A stretch of 10,159 nucleotides of DNA from Candidatus Brevibacterium intestinigallinarum (GTDB taxonomy: Bacteria > Actinomycetota > Actinomycetes > Actinomycetales > Brevibacteriaceae). The DNA is taken from NCBI GenBank assembly GCA_019117325.1, contig DWZY01000355.1:1-10159 (forward strand), written 5' to 3'. Each line of letters opens with the position of its first letter. Within the stretch, counting starts at the first letter, position 1. The notes under the pieces are model-generated. The model had not been told where the DNA came from. It did not search any database and saw only the letters and a program-made list of their open reading frames with translations. The position numbers and the translations under genes were made by a program. Below, piece after piece: positions 1 to 4,849 of the stretch.

Positions 1-784
1 GTCCGCTGCCCAGGTCGACGATGAGGGGGACTCCCCGGTCGTGGCACAGGGTCGCGAGCGCGCGCAGGTCCGCGTCCGCGGTGAAGCCCTCGATCCGGAA
101 GTTCGAGCGGTGGACGGACAGGACCGCCGCGACATCGCCCAGCACCCGCTCGTAGTCCTCGAGGTGCGTGCGGTTCGTCGTCCCCACCTCGACCAGTCGC
201 GTGCCCGTTGACTCGATGAGGTCGGATAGGCGGAAGCCCGCGCCGATCTCCACGAACTCGCCCCGGCTGATCGCGACCCCCAGGTCCCGGGCGAGCGCGG
301 TCGTCGCCAGCACCAGGGCGGCCGCGCCGTTGTTGACGACCAGCGCGTCCTCCGCGGCCGGGCAGGCGGCCAGCAGCGCGGCACGGGCTGCCGCACCCCG
401 GCGGGAGCGCGCACCGGAGACCAGGTCGAACTCGAGGTCCGTGTACCCGGACGCCTCCTCAAGCGCACGCTGCGCGGCCTGGGACAGAGGCGCCCGGCCC
501 AGGTTCGTGTGGACGAGGACTCCGGTCGCGTTGAGCACCGGGGTGAGCGACGAGGCCCGCGACGATTCGAGGGAGTCCAGCAGCTCCGTCTCCACGGCCT
601 CGGGCGCGATGGCACCGGTGCGGGCGCGGTCCTGGGCGGCCCGGATGAGTCCCAGCACGACGGAGCGACCCAGCGACGCGACGGCGGCGGTGACCCGCGG
701 GTGGGCCAGCAGCGCGTCCGTGCGGGGGATCCGACGGCGCGGATCGGAGGAGTCGGCGGGGCTGTCGTCGCTGCGGTGGTCCAC
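1..784 (-). CDS. selA: L-seryl-tRNA(Sec) selenium transferase SelA, N-terminal part
   Basis: SelA is a PLP enzyme that converts Ser-tRNA(Sec) to Sec-tRNA(Sec) with selenophosphate. About 261 residues are visible and the C-terminal part, which should carry the PLP lysine, is off the left edge. Family hallmarks in order are PRTDALLAHP near residue 21, LNATGVLVHTNLGRAPLS around 84-101, VNNGAAA, ISRGEFVEIGAGFR, EVGTTNRTHLEDY, SNFRIEGFT and VDLGSG at the edge. I chose the GTG start at 784-782 because a perfect GGAGGAG (790-796) sits 5 nt upstream and the N terminus then has normal length; no ATG lies in this frame nearby. The gene begins 23 nt after the 3' end of selC on the same strand, so the two are probably co-transcribed and separated by tRNA processing. 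The identification is near certain; only the start is inferred. Confidence 0.96.
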   Translation of the reverse strand, partial: MDHRSDDSPADSSDPRRRIPRTDALLAHPRVTAAVASLGRSVVLGLIRAAQDRARTGAIAPEAVETELLDSLESSRASSLTPVLNATGVLVHTNLGRAPLSQAAQRALEEASGYTDLEFDLVSGARSRRGAAARAALLAACPAAEDALVVNNGAAALVLATTALARDLGVAISRGEFVEIGAGFRLSDLIESTGTRLVEVGTTNRTHLEDYERVLGDVAAVLSVHRSNFRIEGFTADADLRALATLCHDRGVPLIVDLGSG

Positions 785-807
785 GGGCGCTCCTCCATCG
801 GCACGAT

Positions 808-902
808 TGGCGGAGGCGGACGGGAATCGAACCCGCCAAGCCCAGATGCTGGGCTTCACCGGTTTTGAAGACCGGGGCGACCACCAGGACGCGGACGCCT
901 CC
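808..902 (-). tRNA. selC: tRNA-Sec, anticodon UCA
   Basis: This 95-nt RNA folds as a bacterial tRNA(Sec). The acceptor arm is 902-895 with 819-812, the discriminator is G811 and CCA is encoded at 810-808. The D-stem has 6 bp (892-887 with 882-877, one U.U mismatch) closed by a UGGU tetraloop, as is typical of tRNA(Sec). The anticodon loop CUUCAAA (870-864) carries UCA at 868-866. The variable arm has an 8-bp stem (856-849 with 845-838) and a CAU loop. The T-stem is 836-832 with 824-820 and the loop is UUCGAUU. The total length equals that of E. coli SelC. Two features are odd: the eighth acceptor pair is U895.C819 rather than a Watson-Crick pair, and the ninth is a G.U. selA and selD next to it confirm the identity. 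Confidence 0.97.
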
Positions 903-909
903 ATCCGTG

Positions 910-938
910 AAACTACCAGGCACTCCGGACACAGAACC
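910..938 (-). promoter_or_regulatory. Putative selC promoter
   Basis: On the minus strand TAGTTT (915-910) fits the TANNNT -10 pattern. With normal spacing it places the start of transcription at about 903, essentially the first base of the tRNA. A 17-nt spacer puts the -35 hexamer at 938-933 (GGTTCT), a weak match. The site is inferred from pattern and position only. Confidence 0.4.
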
Positions 939-961
939 GTCGGCCTCCGAACCTGTCCGGA
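924..961. repeat. Inverted repeat spanning the selC promoter region
   Basis: TCCGGACA at 924-931 and its exact reverse complement TGTCCGGA at 954-961 are separated by 22 nt. The interval includes the predicted -35 region of selC. The two arms could be half-sites of a dimeric regulator or the legs of a hairpin. No regulator is known from this sequence. Confidence 0.55.
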
Positions 962-997
962 CTCACGCGCGGCAGGGCGCCGGGCCCGTGCATGACA

Positions 998-1027
998 CGG
1001 CGCCCCGACGGATTCGTCAGGGCGCCG
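998..1027 (-). terminator. Hairpin terminator after the secreted-peptide gene
   Basis: The stem pairs CGGCGCCC (998-1005) with GGGCGCCG (1020-1027), then after one C/A mismatch pairs GACG (1007-1010) with CGTC (1015-1018), around a GATT loop. It begins 29 nt beyond the stop of the small minus-strand gene, which suits a terminator. No T-run follows on either strand, as is common in high-GC actinobacteria. It separates the peptide gene from selC. Confidence 0.65.
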
Positions 1028-1034
1028 GAGCGCC
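1021..1034 (-). other. Small UNCG-tetraloop hairpin overlapping the terminator
   Basis: Read on the minus strand, GGCGC (1034-1030) pairs with GCGCC (1025-1021) around UCCG, giving a C(UCCG)G tetraloop, a class known to be unusually stable. Its 3' arm lies within the 5' arm of the 998-1027 terminator, so the two structures cannot form together. It would be transcribed first. A role in attenuation is inference. Confidence 0.4.
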
Positions 1035-1035
1035 A

Positions 1036-1062
1036 GGCTCAGCAGACGACCGGGCTCAGCAG
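1036..1062. repeat. Short direct repeat across the stop codon of the peptide gene
   Basis: GGCTCAGCAG occurs at 1036-1045 and again at 1053-1062, 17 nt apart. The second copy contains the TGA stop of the small peptide gene, and the first lies just after the stop in transcript order. It may be a local duplication; no function is evident. Confidence 0.5.
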
Positions 1063-1241
1063 TTGAACCAGTCCGTGTAATGGCCGTCGGCGACCTTGCA
1101 GACCGGCACGCACTGGTGTCCGTCGTCGATGATGATGATCTCGCGCGCCATCGCGAGGCTCGAGGTTCCCAGGGTGAGGCCTCCGACGATCGCCGCGGTG
1201 ACGGCGGCCTTGACGGTCAGACGGCTCAGACGTGCGGACAT
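1056..1241 (-). CDS. Small secreted Cys-containing peptide, unknown function
   Basis: I do not recognise this 61-residue protein. The ATG at 1241-1239 has a strong AAGGAG (1253-1248) 6 nt upstream, and a promoter-like pair and a terminator flank the gene, so it is probably real. The N terminus is a classic signal peptide: Arg/Lys-containing n-region (residues 1-11), hydrophobic core (about 12-29) and an AMA site with cleavage likely after residue 32. The predicted mature peptide is about 29 residues, starting REIIIIDDGHQC. It holds Cys44, Cys48 and the C-terminal Cys61, with His42 and His54, and ends in WFNC. That pattern could support a disulfide or metal binding, but this is speculation. 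The stop is TGA directly after Cys61. It shares strand and locus with selC and selA and is divergent from selD. Confidence 0.75.
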   Translation of the reverse strand: MSARLSRLTVKAAVTAAIVGGLTLGTSSLAMAREIIIIDDGHQCVPVCKVADGHYTDWFNC

Positions 1242-1261
1242 GGCATGCTCCTTCGCATGGA

Positions 1262-1282
1262 GGTGCGGGCCGGTCCCGCACC
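1262..1282 (-). promoter_or_regulatory. 5'-leader hairpin of the secreted-peptide gene
   Basis: GGTGCGGG (1262-1269) and CCCGCACC (1275-1282) form a perfect 8-bp stem with a 5-nt loop. If transcription starts near 1288, the hairpin lies close to the 5' end of the peptide mRNA and ends 8 nt before its AAGGAG. It could stabilise the message or modulate translation. The hairpin is seen in the sequence; its role is inferred. Confidence 0.5.
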
Positions 1283-1294
1283 GGTGGTCTGTTC

Positions 1295-1324
1295 AGCGTA
1301 TGAATCGGCGGGGGCCGGGGTGAA
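1295..1324 (-). promoter_or_regulatory. Putative promoter of the secreted-peptide gene
   Basis: Minus-strand TTCACC (1324-1319) and TACGCT (1300-1295) are separated by 18 nt and resemble a sigma70-type -35/-10 pair of TANNNT form. The predicted start, near 1288, lies about 47 nt before the ATG. The elements are imperfect and untested. Confidence 0.4.
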
Positions 1325-1375
1325 TACGTGATCTCACGGGTCTTGCCCCCGCCACCGGTCAGCCCGGATCACCCG

Positions 1376-1381
1376 TAGACT
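1376..1381 (+). promoter_or_regulatory. Putative -10 of a leaderless selD promoter
   Basis: TAGACT (1376-1381) matches the TANNNT -10 pattern of actinobacteria and ends 7 nt before the selD ATG at 1389. No Shine-Dalgarno sequence is present between it and the ATG. This combination is typical of leaderless mRNAs starting at or next to the ATG. No convincing -35 is visible. Confidence 0.45.
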
Positions 1382-1388
1382 CCCCGGC

Positions 1389-2426
1389 ATGAGCATCGAT
1401 GGCGACGCCGCACCGGCTTCCGGCACCCCTCTTCCCACCCTCTCGGCTCCCGCAGTCCGCCTCACGACCATGGCCGCAGGCGGCGGCTGCGCGTGCAAGA
1501 TCCCGCCGGGCGAGCTGGAGACCGCCGTCTCCGCGCTGGCCGGTCAGGACTTCGAGCAGGTCCTCGTGGGCCTGGACGACGGCGATGACGCCGCGGCGGT
1601 CCGCATCCAGGACGGGCTCGCGGTCCTCTCGACCGCGGACTTCTTCACCCCAGTCGTCGACGACGCCTACGACTGGGGACGCATCGCCGCCGCGAACGCG
1701 CTCTCCGACATCTACGCGATGGGCGGCACACCCGTCGTCGCGATCAACCTCATCGCCTGGCCGCGCGAGGCCCTCCCGATGGAGCTCATGACCGAGGTCC
1801 TGCGCGGCGGATTGGCCGTTGCGGGCGACGCGGGCGTCCCTGTCATCGGCGGACACTCGATCGACGGTCCCGAACCCACCTACGGCATGGCCGTCACCGG
1901 CACCGCCCACCCGGACAGGCTGCTGCGCAACGACGCCGCCGTCGCGGGCCTGCCCATCACCCTCACGAAGCCCGTGGGCGTGGGGCTGCTCAACAACCGC
2001 CACAAGTCCACCGGCGAAGTCTTCGCCTCCGCCATCGACTCGATGACGACGCTCAACCGCGATGCCTCAGTCGCCGCACTCGAGGCCGGGGCCACCGCCG
2101 CGACGGATGTCACCGGCTTCGGCCTGCTGGGTCACCTGCACAAGATGCTGCGGGCCTCGGGCGTGGGCGCCGTCCTCGACCGCTCCGCCGTTCCGCTGCT
2201 GGACGGCGCTGCCGAGGCCCTGCGCGACGGATACGTCTCCGGCGGCTCCCGCCGCAACCTGGACTGGGTGCGCCCGCACGTGCGCGCGGGCGCGGGCATC
2301 ACGGAGGACGACCTCCTCGTGCTGGCCGACGCGCAGACGTCCGGCGGCCTGCTGGTCGTGGGCGAGGTCCCCGGCTATCCCGTCATCGGCGAGACCGTCG
2401 CGGGCGACGGCATCGACATTCGCTGA
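1389..2426 (+). CDS. selD: Selenide, water dikinase (selenophosphate synthetase) SelD
   Basis: SelD makes selenophosphate, the selenium donor for SelA, from selenide and ATP. The protein has 345 residues, close to the 347 of E. coli SelD. Visible hallmarks are RLTTMAAGGGCACK (24-37), where Cys34 and Lys37 match the catalytic Cys17 and Lys20 of E. coli; the acidic nucleotide/metal motif GDDAA (65-69); TADFFTP (82-88); GGHSIDG (154-160); TDVTGFGLLGH (239-249); and DAQTSGGLL (314-322). The active-site residue is Cys (TGC), not Sec. The ATG at 1389 keeps the conserved RLT segment; the next ATG (1470) would cut it off. No ribosome-binding site precedes it, so the mRNA is probably leaderless. The last 60 bp recur downstream at 3821-3880. 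Confidence 0.97.
   Translation: MSIDGDAAPASGTPLPTLSAPAVRLTTMAAGGGCACKIPPGELETAVSALAGQDFEQVLVGLDDGDDAAAVRIQDGLAVLSTADFFTPVVDDAYDWGRIAAANALSDIYAMGGTPVVAINLIAWPREALPMELMTEVLRGGLAVAGDAGVPVIGGHSIDGPEPTYGMAVTGTAHPDRLLRNDAAVAGLPITLTKPVGVGLLNNRHKSTGEVFASAIDSMTTLNRDASVAALEAGATAATDVTGFGLLGHLHKMLRASGVGAVLDRSAVPLLDGAAEALRDGYVSGGSRRNLDWVRPHVRAGAGITEDDLLVLADAQTSGGLLVVGEVPGYPVIGETVAGDGIDIR
2367..2426 (+). repeat. Direct repeat copy A: 3' end of selD
   Basis: These last 60 bp of the intact selD match 3821-3880 at 54 of 60 positions, both copies ending on TGA. Together the copies flank the dcu gene, with start points 1454 bp apart. Similarity stops abruptly upstream and downstream of the repeat. Confidence 0.9.
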
Positions 2427-2433
2427 GTCGCAC

Positions 2434-2451
2434 GGCCCTGCTGCAGGGGCC
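2434..2451 (+). terminator. Possible selD terminator hairpin
   Basis: GGCCCTG (2434-2440) pairs with CAGGGGCC (2444-2451), with one bulged G and a 3-nt loop, starting 8 nt after the selD stop. No T-run follows. It may terminate selD transcription or reduce read-through into the carrier gene 29 nt further on. Confidence 0.45.
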
Positions 2452-2479
2452 TCAGCACCATCAGGAAGGACATGCGCGG

Positions 2480-3805
2480 GTGCAGACAGTCATGCTTCTG
2501 ACAGAAGCGATGATCGTCCTCGGGGCGATCCTTCTGGGTGTCCGCGCTGGCGGAGTCGGCATCGGACTGTGGGGAGGAGTCGGCACAGCTCTTCTCGTCT
2601 TCGTCTTCGGCGAGGACATCGGAGCCCCTCCCGTGGATGCTCTGCTGATCATCGTGGCCGTCATCCTCGCCACCTCCGTCCTGCAGGCCGCGGGTGGAAT
2701 CGACTGGATGATCTCGCTCGCTGCTCGAGTCATCGTGAAGAGGCCTCGAAGTGTGACCATCGTGGCTCCCCTGGTGTCTTTCCTCTTCTCTGTGGGTGCA
2801 GGAACCTCGAACATCCTCTTCTCGCTCCTGCCCGTGATCCAGGAGGTCGCAGAGCGATCAGGAGTGCGGCCCTCGAAGCCCATGAGCGTCTCAGTGGTGG
2901 CGACGAGTGTGGCACTGGCGTGCTCCCCCGTCTCCGCAGCCATGGCGGTCATGGTCTCCATCATGGACGTGCAGCCGGCAGGGGGCTGGAGCATCCTGCA
3001 GATCATGGTCGTGACCGTTCCGGCAGCGGCTGTGGGCATTGTCGTCACGTCGATGCTCGTCAGTCGGTGGGGTGGACCCGACACCCGTCCTGCCGTCACC
3101 GCGAGGGATGCCCCTCCGAGTATCACGGGCCTGACCACCGTGACCACAGGCATCACGCCCCGCGCACGTGCAAGTGCGCTGGTGTACTTCGCGGGAGTCC
3201 TCAGCGTCGTCGCGTTCGGACTCTTTCCGGCTCTCCGACCCTCGAACGGCGAGGGGGACGTCGTGGGCGTCGGTGTGATGATCCAGTTGGTCATGCTGGT
3301 CACATCAACGGCGATTCTCATCGTCGGACGACCTCAGCTGGGCTCCGTCCCGTCCGCGGACATCTTCCGTGGTGGCATGGTCGCAGCCATCGCCTTCTTC
3401 GGCTTGGCCTGGATGATCAACACATTCCTCGACGCCCATGCTGAGACGGTCTTCGCGAGCCTGGGCGAGTGGGTGCAGGCATGGCCGTTCGCCATGGCCA
3501 TCGCCGTCTTCCTGATAGCAGTGCTGACCACCAGCCAATCAACAGCGACCCTGGCGATCGTGCCCATCGGTCTGGATGCCGGCATACCGATCGCCCTCAC
3601 CGTCGGCCTGTGGGTCGGAGGCCTGGGAGGCATCTATCTCCTTCCCACCAACGGACTGCAGATCGCGGCTGCTGCGTTCGATCAGACGGGTTCGACGAAG
3701 CTCGGGCGCCGACTCTACGACCATTCGTTCTTCGTCCCCTCCGTCATGGTCACACTCGTCACCATGCTGGCCGGGGCGGCCATCGGGTCGATCGTGAGGC
3801 ACTGA
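2480..3805 (+). CDS. DcuA/DcuB-family C4-dicarboxylate carrier
   Basis: This 441-residue membrane protein is hydrophobic throughout and aligns by eye along its full length with E. coli DcuA and DcuB, which exchange fumarate, malate or aspartate for succinate during anaerobic growth. Shared landmarks are PPVDALLIIVAV (50-61), LQAAGGID (68-75), GAGTSN (106-111), RPSKPM (130-135), SPVSAA (149-154) and the C-terminal block FDQTGSTKLG with DHSFFVPS. The family's LPTYP motif reads LPTNG here (about 388-392), so the substrate may differ. I prefer the GTG at 2480, 9 nt after AGGAAGGA; the ATG at 2492 matches the DcuB start but is 21 nt away. By hand count 16 of its first 50 codons end in A or T, against 12 of the first 100 in selD, and selD-tail repeats flank it. 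Both suggest recent acquisition. Confidence 0.9.
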   Translation: MQTVMLLTEAMIVLGAILLGVRAGGVGIGLWGGVGTALLVFVFGEDIGAPPVDALLIIVAVILATSVLQAAGGIDWMISLAARVIVKRPRSVTIVAPLVSFLFSVGAGTSNILFSLLPVIQEVAERSGVRPSKPMSVSVVATSVALACSPVSAAMAVMVSIMDVQPAGGWSILQIMVVTVPAAAVGIVVTSMLVSRWGGPDTRPAVTARDAPPSITGLTTVTTGITPRARASALVYFAGVLSVVAFGLFPALRPSNGEGDVVGVGVMIQLVMLVTSTAILIVGRPQLGSVPSADIFRGGMVAAIAFFGLAWMINTFLDAHAETVFASLGEWVQAWPFAMAIAVFLIAVLTTSQSTATLAIVPIGLDAGIPIALTVGLWVGGLGGIYLLPTNGLQIAAAAFDQTGSTKLGRRLYDHSFFVPSVMVTLVTMLAGAAIGSIVRH

Positions 3806-3820
3806 CGGGGCCAGCAGGAT

Positions 3821-3880
3821 GTCCCCGGCTGTCCCGTCATCGGTGAGACGGTCGCGGGCGACGGCATCGACGCACGCTGA
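3821..3880 (+). pseudogene. Remnant of a selD 3' end (repeat copy B)
   Basis: This segment still reads as a SelD tail, VPGCPVIGETVAGDGIDAR then TGA, with differences from the intact tail at Tyr-to-Cys and Ile-to-Ala and otherwise synonymous. There is no selD sequence before it: it starts 15 nt after the carrier stop. It ends 3 nt before the stop codon of the convergent SDR gene. I infer that it is the end of the original resident selD, cut off when the selD-tail/dcu segment was added. Confidence 0.85.
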
Positions 3881-3883
3881 GAC

Positions 3884-4714
3884 TCAGTCCGGGTAGTCCG
3901 TGCTGATCGTGACCTCGCGCCACGCGTCGATCTCCGCGCGCTGGGCGGCCAGTTCGCCCTCCGCCCGGCGCAGCGCGTCCGACCCCAGGAGCAGGCGCAG
4001 CGGCGGCTGGTCGGAGGCGACTGCCGTGAGGATCGCCTGCGCGGCGCGGTCCGGGTCGCCGGGCTGACGGCCGTGGATCGTGTCGTTCTCCTTGCGCCGC
4101 AGCCCCGCCGTGTCCGCGTAGTCGCCGATCGGCTGCGCGGACTGCGTGAGCGAGCGGCCGGCGAAGTCCGTGCGGAACCCTCCCGGCTCCACGACGATGA
4201 CGCGGACTCCCAGCGGACCCACCTCCTTCGACAGCGCGTCCGAGGCCCCCTCGAGCGCGAACTTCGTCGCCGAGTAGTACCCGGACCCCGGCTGCGAGGT
4301 CCGGCCCGCGATCGAGGAGATGTTGACGATCGTGCCAGTACCGCGCTCCCGCATGCCGGGCAGCACCTGCTGGATCATGTCGACGGCGCCGAAGAGGTTC
4401 GTCGCGAACAGCTGCGCGACCTCGTCCGGGTCGCCCTCCTCGAGCGCCGAGCGGTACCCGTAGCCCGCGTTATTCACGAGGACGTCGAGGGGACCGAACC
4501 GCTCCTGACCTGCGCGGACCGCCTCGACGACCTGCGCGTGATCGCGCACGTCCAGCGGCAGCGCGAGCGCCGTGTCCGGGTGCGCCTGCACCAGGTCCTC
4601 CAGCGATTCCGGCTTCCGCGCGGTGAGGACCGCGCTGTGCCCCGCCTCCAGGACGGCGGCGGCGAGTGAGCGCCCCAGACCTGTCGAGCAGCCGGTGATG
4701 ATCCAGGTGGCCAT
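3884..4714 (-). CDS. Short-chain dehydrogenase/reductase (SDR)
   Basis: This is a classical SDR of 276 residues. The Rossmann glycine motif TGCSTGLG lies at 7-14, NNAG at 81-84, the catalytic Ser in NISS (131-134) and YSATK at 147-151, giving the Tyr-x3-Lys active site. Arg33 after the second strand favours NADP(H) over NAD(H), by family rule. The substrate cannot be told from sequence. The start is the ATG at 4714-4712 with AAGGAG (4727-4722) 7 nt upstream; the upstream in-frame extension is Arg-rich and unlike the family. The gene lies on the same strand as the sugar-acid operon, 135 nt beyond it and behind a hairpin, so it may be separate or reached by read-through. On its other side it converges with the selD remnant. 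Confidence 0.93.
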   Translation of the reverse strand: MATWIITGCSTGLGRSLAAAVLEAGHSAVLTARKPESLEDLVQAHPDTALALPLDVRDHAQVVEAVRAGQERFGPLDVLVNNAGYGYRSALEEGDPDEVAQLFATNLFGAVDMIQQVLPGMRERGTGTIVNISSIAGRTSQPGSGYYSATKFALEGASDALSKEVGPLGVRVIVVEPGGFRTDFAGRSLTQSAQPIGDYADTAGLRRKENDTIHGRQPGDPDRAAQAILTAVASDQPPLRLLLGSDALRRAEGELAAQRAEIDAWREVTISTDYPD

Positions 4715-4739
4715 GGTGCGTCTCCTTCGGTGCAGACGA

Positions 4740-4770
4740 TGAGGGGCGCCAGCTTCGCTGACGCCCCTCA
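4740..4770 (-). terminator. Strong hairpin between the sugar-acid operon and the SDR gene
   Basis: TGAGGGGCG (4740-4748) pairs with CGCCCCTCA (4762-4770), then after one C/A mismatch CAGC (4750-4753) pairs with GCTG (4757-4760) around TTC. It starts 79 nt after the stop of the XylX-like gene and is the best terminator candidate of that operon, though without a T-run. Its other end is only 25 nt from the SDR ATG, so it could instead be a leader hairpin of the SDR mRNA. A weak -10-like TAGTGT sits just before it on the minus strand. Confidence 0.65.
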
Positions 4771-4849
4771 CACTACGCGCTACCATGCGGCCCGCGTCCG
4801 CCCTCAGACTGACGCGCTGGCTCGCAGTCGTCCTGCGCTCGATGCAGTC

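Noticed and set aside
168..995. Plus-strand open frame across selA and selC
   Set aside because: It is antisense to a certain SelA and runs through a tRNA gene.
1488..1497. Selenocysteine at the SelD active site
   Set aside because: Some SelD proteins are selenoproteins, but here the position is TGC (Cys34) in GGGCACK.
2062..3444. Plus-strand open frame bridging selD and the carrier gene
   Set aside because: It is a frame-shifted reading of two well-supported genes, rich in Arg, Pro and Ser, with no recognisable domain.
2427..3820. The dcu segment as a transposon or integron cassette
   Set aside because: No transposase, terminal inverted repeats or attC-like fold were found. The only flanking repeat is the selD tail itself, which fits homologous recombination better.
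3806..3830. Hairpin after the carrier stop codon
   Set aside because: Only about five pairs (CGGGG with CCCCG) around a long loop could be found, too weak to call a terminator.
4715..4786. Upstream start for the SDR at 4786
   Set aside because: The extra 24 residues are Arg/His-rich, unlike SDR N termini, and the start at 4714 has a well-placed AAGGAG. The extension would also run through the hairpin.
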